The notes under the pieces were generated by a model, which was not told the DNA's origin, made no database searches, and saw nothing but the letters and a program-made list of their open reading frames with translations. A stretch of 64,000 nt of DNA from Neurospora intermedia (Eukaryota; Ascomycota; Sordariomycetes; Sordariales; Sordariaceae), in the NCBI GenBank assembly GCA_037102815.1, contig BTPP01000013.1:124001-188000 (forward strand), given 5' to 3'. Of this stretch, positions 11,492-22,203 are shown piece by piece. Made by a program: the position numbers and the translations under genes. The number at the start of each line of letters is the position of its first letter. The first letter of the stretch is position 1.

Positions 11492-14400
11492 CTACATGAT
11501 GGGATCCATCCAATCTGGTGTATCTCGAGCAAAAGATATCCTAACTGTTTGGCCAGCATTTCGTCTTGCTAATTCATCCATGAACCACTTTCTGTGATTT
11601 TCCTCATCAGCGAGATGTGAGCTCAGAAACAGCCTACTAAGAATCTCGTCAATGATAGGTCCCGCCACATCCTGCTTGAACATTCTGTTATAAAGATCGC
11701 CAGTCTCACTCCAGTTGAATGGAAAGGCTCGATGATCGGCGAGCCATTTGTGAGCATCCGCGGAGGTCATCGATGTTTCGGCCTGCAAGATTGTATCGAG
11801 TTGAACGGCGAGTTCTTGCCATAGCAGTGTTCCGTACTTATTCTCGAGTAAGGAACAGATCGCCTCCGATTGGGAGCCACTTGGTGAAACGCTAACATCG
11901 TCGATGCCACTGCTCTGATGCCTCCTTGTAATGAGGATTACTTTCCTATACACGGGATGGCGTTCAAGGTAATCACGAGCGTCATCGTAATCACGAGCGC
12001 GACCATATCCTTTCGCCTGATCGTTCATGCGAGTCTTGCCATCATCTGCAGGAGTTAAATGGGCTTTAATAACACATTGTGCAAATCGGATCAGTTGAGC
12101 AATGTTGCACTCAATGACGATTTCATCTGCGTCGGCATTGCTGTTGACATCATCGTAGTCAGGACATCCCCATACAATGCCCCCAAAGGAAGAATGGCGG
12201 GAAAGTCGAACAACGAAATTGATTCGTGAATCCAGGAGAACAGCCTTGGTCTTCATAAATTCCCAGATAAGATTCTCAAAAGCAGCGTAGTCATATATTG
12301 CGCTGTTTTGATTACCATCGCTTTCCCAGCCAGCTGCGGAGAAGCGCTCTGTGTCGTTTGGCCTTTTGTTCGAGTGTTGGATGCCAGACGCTGTACATTC
12401 GTACAGGATTTTCACCAGCATGATCGAGAAACTGTCAGGCTCTTCAAGTTGAAGACTCCAGGTCTCCCATCTACTGTCAGCAAAGTAATCTATCCTCCGA
12501 AAAATGAGTTGGTAGAAGATGTCGAAAGTGATAGGAATCGTCCGCCTCATACAGAACCACCACAGAATCAGGCTTTGCACACTTGCCACATCTAACTCGA
12601 TGCCTTTGACTCTCAAGATTCCACACAAATGTTCAGTTAATAAACCCGAATCGAGTAATGAGCGCGTCAGAAAAGCTCGAGCTTCTATGAAAAGCCACGA
12701 GGTGAATTCAAGGTAATCAAGTACGATGCGGTCGGCACGATCAGGAGGTAGTTGGGCAGGAATATGAACCGGCCAGGCTAATCGGTTGACATGGGCTCCA
12801 GAAAAGCCGTCTAAGCGAAGCAAGCCAAATTTCAGCTCTTGTACTCTCCGCGTAGCATTGAACTGAGCAAATTCTACGTGTTGCCAAGTGAAAAGCAAAA
12901 AATTGGTAATAAACTCACTCCAAGTCCCGCCGCCAGTGCTCTGACGCAGGTCAAGGATGGAGTTGTGAAGAATGGCGGTGATGATTCGGTACCGGTCCAG
13001 TAACCGACTAGGCATTTCCTCGATGAGTCTTGAGAGTTCAGACTGCTCATTTTCGAAGAAATAATTGGTTGCCTTCTTCAATATGTCCACACGCTGTTCC
13101 AGAAAGTTAGGGTTCCACGTCCCGTACACCAAATACTGTGAGATCAAGGACTGGACGAGTTTGGTATAGAGTTGGTGATTTGTCAAAGGACAGCTCCCCA
13201 TTATCGTTCTGCCGAGCGGGTTGTCAAGTAAAAAGTCCCTGGCTGTTCGGTGAATGAAAACAACCTGGGTGCAAAACACGGTCTCCCAGAGGTTGATCAA
13301 GTCACGGGCTGGAGGTAGCACTCGTTCCTTGCTGCCCTTATCAGGAGAGAAAAAGGCGGATAAAGGCATAAGGAGCAATTTGAACCAAAGCGAAAGCGCA
13401 AACTGGGATACAACATGATCCCACTCGTGGGGTGCTTCCGTGTCGCGAATCTCCAGAAGACCGCCGCAGCACAACTGAATCCGCTGGCGGGTGTTGTTGA
13501 TTGCGGTGAGCAATTCCCCCAACACCAGAGTTCGTTTGTTGAAAAGAATATCTCGGCGTAAGCTGTCCATTGACGCAACCGCTATGTTGAATAATGAGAG
13601 ATTGGAATCAAGAGACTCGCGGGACCCAGGGCCTCGGTTGGAACCTAAGTCTGGGGGTGTTCGCCTGTGCATCGCAAGGCTGTCGGCAGAATGTAGCTCA
13701 TTCCATGAAACCACGAGTTGAAAGTATTGTGCCGCCTCCACACGGTAATCTTCCTCGTCGTCGCCGTGCCTTTTCCACGTTTCCATGTACAGATTCTCAA
13801 CACCCTTTGGTAGCTTCTCGATTCGCCTTAAAACCTCATCCAAAGTGCCGATGGTCTCTCGTCCATTATGGATTCTGCGTAGGACAAGGTGAACCCAAAG
13901 GAAGACGCCCTCTGACCGGTCGATGACCAGGTTTATGATCTTCTCACGAATTGCTTCCTTGTTGCTTGTCTGAACTCCTGTATCAGAAAGCGAGAAGTCT
14001 TCGAGGAAGTCTCTGACTGTAGCAGAAATATCATCTCTGTTTAGGTCCTGCAGCCGCAATTTGGGTAAGACTCTTTTTAGTATTGCCTCGAGTTGGACAT
14101 CTGGGCGGCTGGCGACACAAAGCTTGATCTCAGGCTCTGCTTGCAGTAGATCTTTCAAAACCCGATGAAATTCCACCCTGTCGTCGCTGTCAATCTCGTC
14201 AAGTCCATCAAGGAATACGCAAACTCGTTTGTTGAGAAGGTGGAGCGCCTTTGAGAGCACTTGTCTAAGCTCCGCCGTGGACCACTCATCGGCCCGGGAC
14301 TGTCGCGAGCGGTTATCGAGAAACGAGCAGTGAGGGATTAGTTGGTCGACGAGCCCCTGTTCTTCCTTGAACAGTTGGTATACCAAAGAACATAGAAGCT

Positions 14401-15409
14401 TGTGCAGACTCCTTTGATCTTTTGTCCCGGAAATCCAGAGGAAGTGAGACAGGATGATGGGATGGCCCGACCAACTGCTGAGTCTTTGTCGAGTCCGCTC
14501 GTCTCTAACAAGCAGCTTCATCAAAGTGCTTTTGCCTGAGCCAGGCTTGCCCTCAATCCAGTAGATCCTCTCACTTGACCCAAGCCATTCGACAAAATTG
14601 TCCCACCTGCCATGCTTTTCGTTACTGAAGATCCACCCCAAGGTCTTCTCGTGGGATTCGCTGACATGATCTCTTCTCGAGTTCAGATCAGGGAAGGCCA
14701 GGCTTTGCAAAATTTCGTCGCGTTTCAATTTTGTTTTAGCTGCCGTCTTGTCTTCTGCGGCAGATCGAGAGTCAGACCTATTGGACAGTCACGTTAGGCT
14801 TCCTATTCTCTTGATAATACGTATGTAAGGGGCTGCATACAATAGTTTCTGGAGTATACTAGTTTGAAGTGTGTCTTCGGCCCGCTTCATATTCCTTTCG
14901 AGGTCTTCGAGTTTTGACATCTTGACCAGTTTTCTCAATGCTCGTACCATTGGATGCTTCTTGGAACGCAACGTCAAAGGGGGCGAAGTTTCATTGTCTT
15001 TGTTGCTGCTTGAGCTGGCCTCCGACTCCTTGACTCCAAGCGTTTTCTTCAGTCGGAATATGGCGAGGTTCAAGTAATGTCTCAAGCCAGAGTCTACCGT
15101 ATTGGTTCTCCAGTCAATTCTGTCCAGCTCGTCGAGCATAGCTCGCGCAGCGATCAAGCACTGCTGTGCCGCCTTCTGAAGTTGTTGCTGCTCTTCGGTG
15201 CAAACACCGGCTGACTCTAAATCAAGTGTCGATAAGGACTTCTGTAGATTTTGGGACACGCCCAACAGATCCTCTGACTTCTCCTTCAACTCGTGATCGG
15301 ATGAGCCGGTGCGAGCAATCTCCTGGGTCAAGCTGATGAGTTCGCGAGTGAAGCTAATGATTTGAAGAGTGCCAGTGAAGACACCCAAAATCGTTGCCGG
15401 ATCCGCCAT
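11492..15409 (-). CDS. NACHT-domain NLR (STAND) protein
   Basis: The product is probably an intracellular signal-transducing NTPase of the fungal NLR class. Such proteins act in non-self recognition and regulated cell death, but this one's trigger is unknown. I model two exons, 15,409-14,841 and 14,777-11,492, giving 1,284 aa. The 63-nt intron starts GTATGC, has a CTAAC branch site and ends AATAG. Its removal skips the only stop codon between the two open stretches and keeps frame. The chosen start gives MADPATILG, typical of fungal NLR N-termini, although the frame stays open further upstream. Residues 1 to about 190 form a helical N-terminal domain (Helo-like or SesA-like, inferred). The P-loop GKPGSGKS is at about 266-273, and the Walker B stretch FLDGLDEID is at about 377-385. 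The long C-terminal half shows no WD40, ankyrin or TPR repeats. The gene ends 390 bp from the RIP block. Confidence 0.9.
14778..14840 (-). other. Intron of the NLR gene (63 nt)
   Basis: The donor is GTATGC and the acceptor AATAG, with a CTAAC branch motif 18 nt before the acceptor. The length is a multiple of three. Without splicing, an in-frame TGA at 14,789-14,791 would separate the N-terminal domain from the NACHT domain. Confidence 0.75.
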
Positions 15410-17287
15410 TGTGTCGTGGGCCGGGGGAAGCCGGCTTGCCGTGTCGTTATGGAGAGTATGAGAGAAGTTGGAACAGAAATCACGGTAATGTCTTCCTGCC
15501 ACGGCAGAATGTAAGCAAGCTTCCGGAAGTTGAAGGTCTTCAGAGATGATCCTCCACCCCCTCGATGCTCGACCTACGTCATGATTGGTTGTTGTGCCTC
15601 CCAAGACCGTTTTCAGCTCGCCAACTGTCATCTGCCCATTGGGCAGATCTCCGCCCGCGAATGCAACATACCTATCTGGAGTTGGTCCACTTCAGCCTGG
15701 ACTCCCTAGCAAAACGACGCCCAATTTCACTCACATTGCGAGCATGTAAGATCGGATTCGTCTTGTTCTCTCCGTTCTACGGGCCGCTGTGGGGTTCGGG
15801 CTCTTCAGCTTTCTGTCCCGGGGCTGTTTCGTTCATCGTTGATCGGTGGATGATTCAATTGAGCCGGATCTGTGCTGAATCGTTGTCGGAGTGTAGGTAC
15901 GATACATCCTAGACGATCTAGGTCAGTGGTGAGGTTGCGCTTAACTGAAGAAGACGAGAGAGGTTTCTCCGTCACAGTTTGGAATTTCGTGAAAGTGGTT
16001 TGAAAGGGTTGGCCACGACTAGTGTATTGCTTTGAGGTCTGGGCTGGCAGCGGGGCATAGGTAGGTATCCCATCAATCGTCTTATCGGACGTCTTATCAC
16101 GCTTATCTGATAAAGTTCCGGTGCAGGCCCAGAAGTCAGGCATTGGGACAGCCTCTGCCAAGTTCAACATCGATCTTTCATATTATCCATCCTTTGTCCA
16201 ACTATCCGTTGGATACTCGATCGAATTTGATTGAATGTCAGCATCTTGCTGCCTTCATAAACCATCGACGTCTCTTAACCTTCACCATGATTTCCACTCA
16301 GGTGGCATCGCTGTCAGCTTATCATGTGACTTCAAGAGGGGTGACCTTAGATTTATATACCTAGGCAACATCAGAAGGAAAAGATCTCTACAAACAGTAG
16401 GAGAAGCGGACCGAAAAGGCCGGACCGATTCGTTCGATGCTTCATGGCCTTGTTTAACACCAGCTATATCGGTATAAACGCTGACAAGGTTACTGTGGGC
16501 AAGCGGGTAAGAAGCGCACAGAGCAACATACTTCGAGAAGGCGCTCATCACGGCGCACGACGCGGGTCAACCTCGGCCGGGGAAGTCAAAGGTCTTCGAC
16601 CTGATCTTCGACGTCACAACAGGGGAGTATCAACCCAGAGGCCTCATGATTGCGGCACATCTAGTGTAGTGCCACATTCTCTCGGCACTGACATTATGGT
16701 CACATTGTTTGGCAAGGAAGCCGAAGCTGAGATGTTCTCCCCTTGCTCGCAATGGCATTTTCCTCCACCAAGACGTCGAAAAAGCACTCAACCTCGTCCG
16801 ACATCATTGCAATTGTCCCGGATCTCGCCGAAGCCACCCAACTCCCCAACTACCTACAGTCTGTAATACCGACTTGTCGAGTAAAAAATAACCAACCTAG
16901 GTACTACTGTCGTGTGGTCGAAGATCGAGTTCGGACGAAACGCGTCGAGCAGTCTCAATTAGATGCGCCGCTATCTGGATCAACGTAGCAGTCAAGGGCA
17001 ACACACATTTGAGTGAAGATGGGTGTATAAGTTAGATCTTTGCTTGTTACAGCCGTTGTTGTCAGTTGCGACACAAAGATGTTAAGGTAAAAATTGGCAA
17101 TAGGAAGACCGAAGTGTAGCTCTTTCCCTTTCCCGTATATATATATACCTGTCAAACGGTGTATGAAATAAGATACGTCGTTAACATAAGAACTGCGGAT
17201 ATGACGCGGCCACTTGATGGTGATCTAATAGAGGGCGACAGAAATAATGGTAAAGAAAATAAAAAGAAAATGAAGAGGGAGAAAAAA
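15410..17287. other. Intergenic, upstream of the NLR gene
   Basis: This normal-composition DNA presumably holds the NLR promoter and 5' UTR. Only short overlapping frames without recognisable motifs occur (for example 16,444-16,866 on + and 15,805-16,170 on -). I see no supported gene. Confidence 0.5.
17281..17287 (-). terminator. Pol III T-run terminator of the 5S gene
   Basis: On the minus strand, seven T in a row (counting the last base of the gene) follow the 5S 3' end directly. This is a strong RNA polymerase III termination signal. Confidence 0.85.
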
Positions 17288-17406
17288 ACATACAACACCA
17301 GGGATTCGCTGGTCGTCACCGACCCAACTACTAGTCTGGCCCTCACTGGCTTATCTATGGGAGAGCGGACGGGATCCCGAGTTTTCCAGTGGGTATGGTC
17401 GTATGT
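17288..17406 (-). rRNA. 5S ribosomal RNA gene (dispersed copy)
   Basis: On the minus strand the 119-nt sequence begins ACATACGACCATACC and ends GGTGTTGTATGT, the hallmark ends of filamentous-fungal 5S rRNA. The segments GGAAAACTCGGGATCCCGTC and AGTAGTTGGGTCGGTGAC sit where the family has them. The ends ACATAC and GTATGT pair to form helix I. Transcription is by RNA polymerase III from an internal promoter. It stands alone between protein genes, as expected for Pezizomycotina that scatter 5S genes. I see no lesion, so it looks functional. Confidence 0.96.
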
Positions 17407-20400
17407 ACTTGTACGCTTCGGATTAGCCACCTATGTATGTCGTTGAGCCGGACTGTGCAAGACGAAAGGTGTCTTTGAGTGGCGGCGTGGGATAAACCTC
17501 GTCGTAGATGCCTTACGTTCGCAGTTACGGGGACTACAAATTGTACAAAATGTTGTCGACTATAATATAAGTCTACAATGTCGGAGACAATTAGGAGAGA
17601 AAAGTCTACGCCCGAGATCGTGACTGCGACTGTACCTGTATAAGTAATGTGTGAAGCAAGGAGGACTCGCAGGACAGTAATAATATGAGTGAGCGGTACC
17701 TAGACAGCGCCCTTTGCTAACTCCTTAAAAGCAATATTTGTCGTGTACTATAATAATTCCCTACTAGAAGATAGAAGAACCTCCGTGTCAAAGACTGCAG
17801 TGTCGGTAGAGAGTGACAAGTACGTACACTACCAACGCTTATCACATGCCACGAGCCACGAGCTACGATGACCAGCAGCACTAGGTACCTAATGTACGTG
17901 TACGCACGCACGCATGGCTTGGTTACCTTGAATCAATCGTCACTCGTTATTGTGACATTTCTTCTTTAGTCCGAGACGAGACAACTGCACATCATTCGAC
18001 GACATTTACATACATACCTTACTTTTTCGTAGGGCTGAACTAACCACACTCTCACCGTGATTCTGTCCATTCATCATCCCCCCCGCGTGCGCGCGTGCGT
18101 GCGTGTTGCACATTCAACGGCAGCATGTGAAAAGTCCCGGGAAGGCGGTCGTTGGTAGGGCTGGCTGGGCCAGAAGAGAAGGGAAAAAAAATCGTACGAT
18201 TTTGATGTCAAGGTGAGAGGCGCAAAGTGGGTCACGACGAACCTAAAAATCCGGGGGAACCAGGGGATGGACGACACGACATCATCCAAAGTCGGGACGG
18301 GCCTTGTTAGCCTATGCGTGGTAAGAAGATCTGAAATATGATTTTTGGAGGCGTTTGATACTTGAAGCTGTTGATGGTGATGGCTGTCTTCTGTCTCTTT
18401 GTCTGTGATAAAGATGGATGCTGAGGTCGTGGAGAGTCTTAACGGCAAATCCCTCTACAATACTCCCTGTGTACGATGGGAGCGAACGGTACATACGAAC
18501 ATGCAAGGGATCACGGGGCGGCCCGACATGGGGGGTCTCCCATCCACAATCTGCTGGGCTCTTTTGCTGGGCGCACCAGTCTCAAAAAGCCGCCGATGTG
18601 GTTATCGCACGGATATTGTTATCTCGTTCGAAAGTGTAGCCAGGAGTTGACCTGTTGAGGGAATTCGGCAAGTACCGAACCAAAGCCGTGAGGTCAATAT
18701 CAACCTCGTGGAAAAGACCGTTCGTCTCTTCCTCGGATTCCGCGGGCTTTGACAACGTCCCCAGGTCCAGGAAACTGTTGGCAAATCTGCACGTCCGGGA
18801 GCCCCCCTGGCGCATCAATTTTCAGGCCTGTACCTTATTACGCACGGATCATCCATCAGAAAGCAAGAGCCGCGCATCGATTGTAAAAACACCGCCCCCT
18901 TTTGCGGAGGAGGCGCCTATGGCTGTGGGGGTGCGATATAGTGAGTTGTCAATACCCTCATTTTGGCGAGTCAGAACCATTTTCGATATCAAGGAAAAAC
19001 TCGATCTCTTTGCCGTCAACAAAAGAAGCGAATGTGCGCTCGGGCCAAAGGGTTGATTTTAAGGCAGCAAAAGCAGACTTGTTAAGGCCATGTAAGGGTG
19101 CCGTTCCCGCGGTCGCGGACAACATGTTGGGGATCTGCGGGGCCCAGCGCCCGCACTAACATTTTCGTTTGCTGCTGTGCCGATCCCCTGAAAAGGCGCT
19201 GAACCTCACCAGCGGAACATCCTTGGTTGTCCCGTTCAACCCCTCAGTGGGTGAAGATATTTTGGTTGTTTTCAAGGCAAGGCAAGGCTCGTTCAATTGT
19301 TCCGTGTTCAACCCTCCGTCTCACGCGGGGAGGTTCGGCCTTGTCGGGGGGTTTCCGTAGAAGGTTTTTGCGAACCCAACAAATCTTGGGGGTACGTACC
19401 GAAGATCTCATCGTAATTTTCATACATGCCGTTACCATGTGACCCACCCGACGCCACTTCGGTTTGGGGTGGGAGCACCCCGAGTCCCTGACAGCCCGGA
19501 ACGCTGTGAGATGTACCAAGTACAATAGTATGTAAACACTTTCGGTGCCTTTTCATCATCGGACATTGACTTTGGCGCGCCGTATGTACGAGACTAAACC
19601 GATGTCTGTTAGCTTCATTGAGAGGACGGACATATCATTCAGTCAGCCGCCAATGTTCGTTTTGGAAGCCTGTCATCGCCAGTGTTGTCCTTGTGTTGGC
19701 GTCTTCAAACCATTCAAGTTGTCTTGCCAGTTTCCCCACGTTCCACCGGGGTATCGACCGGAGGTTACATGCGCCCATGTCGCACCAGACGTCAGCTTTC
19801 AGTCGGCCGGTCTTTTGAACGCCGGAGCCCCACGGACAAGCTATGTAATGACAATTTGGGAAGTTAAGGTCCATGATCCCCACGATTCGGTTGTTGTGTT
19901 GTGCTGGATCCGTGTTTAAATTGCGATGTGGGCTGGAGGTTGGGTGTGGAAGACTGCAAGCGTTGTCACGGAGCCCACCCATCATCTGAGCTGCGATATG
20001 GCGTAAGACAAGAAGCAGGCGGGCCATCATGCTGATATGAACGAAGATGGAAGTCAATGGAAGGACAAGAGAAGAAGGGCATCTAATAATGTAGAAAAAA
20101 AATACAGACCGCCACATATGTCTTGACTACAGCGACTCTGAATCACGTCCGTCTGCGGCGTGAAAATGACTGCATCCGGACTTTGGGCCGTGCTTCGTGA
20201 GACAAGACCATCGGTCAGTACAGTACGTAGCGGGGGATTCCCGGGTCAGTCCGAGCAGCAACATCAATGTCTTTTGTCTATCAAAGTAGTGTAGACGTCG
20301 AGAAGAATCAAATCAATTCGCTGCTATATGAGAACTTGTGGACACAACAAAAAGCTGTAAGAACGACTCGAGGTCGTGTGTATTCGGCGTACGAAGCTGA

Positions 20401-21299
20401 CGATTGGCAAAGGTGTGGTTGGGCAGTCACCTCGGTTCCTGACATTGTGATTGGAGCAGTGGGCCTTCCCCAACGATCCCGTTCGGGTGAGAATCGACGT
20501 CCGTGATTGGGTGATTGCTGACAGTTCTCAATTGGAACCCACAATTGGCATCGCTTTGGCTAAATCTACCCCTCCCTCCCTTTCCGCCTTTTTTTTTTGG
20601 GCGAACCGGCTTGGCACTTACCCCTGGCTTCTCCAATTGACGAACTGAACCCCAAAGGTTCCCAAACCTTGCCGAGTCTGAAGGGCGAATCCCACCTTGA
20701 TGCCATCCACCGCCTTGGATAGGCAGGCGGGAGCAAATGGCAAGATTGACCTCGATAGCGATACCATTTGGCGGGGTTGAAATGTCGCAGTGGGGGACAT
20801 GGACATCAGAGCAGCAACAACTCAACTCCAGGAGATCAGAAAGATGGAAGCAAGAAGGAAGAGATGGGGGGTATCAAGTATTTATGCATTATCGAAAGAG
20901 AACGGACTGACTTCAAGAGTTGTCCGAGTTCATCCCGTTTGGTTCTCGGTCCTTGTGTTGTTTTGGAGTTGAAGTTGAGTGTGGGCGCAAGTGGAAGAAG
21001 TACATGTAGTGTACCTGTACCCAACTGCCCCACTTGTGGCTGCGATTTTCCCATCAAACCCGCAAAGTTGTGTCTCGAAGTCGCCCATTGGGAAAGTTCG
21101 GACGCAATACCGCGGCATTACAACGAATCTTTCACGGCCGTCTGCTCGCTCTTGCCCCTCCAGCTTCAAGTATCAAAAGGTTCCTGTCGCCCTCTTCTGG
21201 TCGCCTCCTTCCAGGTTGCTTCGTCCCTTCACTCCTCCTCGCTCCCTCTGGTCCTGTGGTCTGGTCTTGCCGTCCTCGTCCAATTTAGCTTCAGGAATT
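17407..21299. other. Gene-poor interval between the 5S gene and ACC1
   Basis: About 3.9 kb of normal-composition DNA with many short overlapping frames on both strands (for example 19,635-20,117 and 20,768-21,355). None shows a family motif, a supported start or intron logic. A short CG/TG-rich run lies at about 18,085-18,105. Distal ACC1 regulatory DNA may lie here, but I cannot point to a specific site. Confidence 0.45.
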
Positions 21300-22203
21300 T
21301 CGTCGTCCCTCCACGTCGTCTTCCTCCTCCTTCCTCCCACTCTTCTCTACCTTAAGGTACCAAGACCTTTTTGACCAAGGCAATCGCGTGCGGCAAATCC
21401 TCCCTCCTCCAGCCAGCACCACTTCATCCATCTTGGTTTGCTCAAGATCTTCAGTTTTCTTGCTGCACCTCCTCCTTCTTGCTCAGCCTCTTGCTAAGCA
21501 GCCTCGACTCGATTGTTTATTGTTGACGTCGACATTGATCGAGCAATCGCACGACACACACTTTCCCCTTACATCCCTGCAGAGATACCCCGTGCGGCTT
21601 CTGTCGTAATTTTCCACCCACTTTCCAACCGACTTCTCCACGGCAGCTTGACTCGGTGAGTGTTCCTCTCTGCATTCACTGCACCTGCAGGCAGCTCCCT
21701 TCACTCCCCCCCTCCCAGAGTACCGCACCGGCCCATCAGCACAGCCAGCATGTTCCCAGTCCCCTCCTGCTTGTGCCTGGACTGGACACAATTCGACTCG
21801 TTCTACCCCCAGGGCAATTCCCGATACCCAACAAACCAAAGGTGATGCGACCACCGCATCCACCACCCTGCCACTCCAGTCTCTTTCCACTACAGTACCA
21901 TAACCCTTAATTACCACCAGCTGCCCCGCCTCACGACATTCTGCCACACCACATCTTTGCTTTGCCGACGAGGAGCTGGAAACTGACAGCAGCATTCTTT
22001 TTTTTGCAGGCGATTTGTTAGCTGAGCCGAGCCGAAGAACCGAAACACTCCACTGACCGATACTTGAATTCGGCTGTTTCGGGAAATAGGTATACATCGA
22101 CCGAGTGTAACATTGAAAGCGGCTTCCTCCTCTCCGCATTCGATCCACGACGACGACGACCTCCTCCGACTCGACAAAACAACACCACATATTTACAGAC
22201 AAG
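21300..22203 (+). promoter_or_regulatory. ACC1 promoter-proximal region and 5' leader
   Basis: From about 21,300 the plus strand is rich in C and T runs (CTCCTCC, TTCTTGCT), as in promoters and leaders of strongly expressed fungal genes. A 354-nt intron fits at 21,656-22,009. The donor GTGAGT follows ACTCG, and the acceptor is a long T-run ending in GCAG. This leaves a two-part leader ahead of the ATG at 22,204, which has the context CAAGATGG. The transcription start cannot be fixed from sequence alone. Confidence 0.6.
21656..22009 (+). other. Probable 5' UTR intron of ACC1 (354 nt)
   Basis: The donor is GTGAGT, and the acceptor is a T-rich tract ending TTTGCAG. It is long for this genome's introns (60-130 nt elsewhere in the window). 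Long leader introns are common in highly expressed fungal housekeeping genes, which is the main reason for the call. Confidence 0.55.

Noticed and set aside
15410-15631. Upstream extension of the NLR frame with earlier starts
   Set aside because: The extra residues do not resemble an NLR N-terminus, whereas MADPATILG at 15,409 does.
18488-18560. Second 5S-like start (ACATACGAACATG)
   Set aside because: Only the first bases and a GGTCTCCCATCC-like piece resemble 5S. The rest does not align in order, and no T-run follows.
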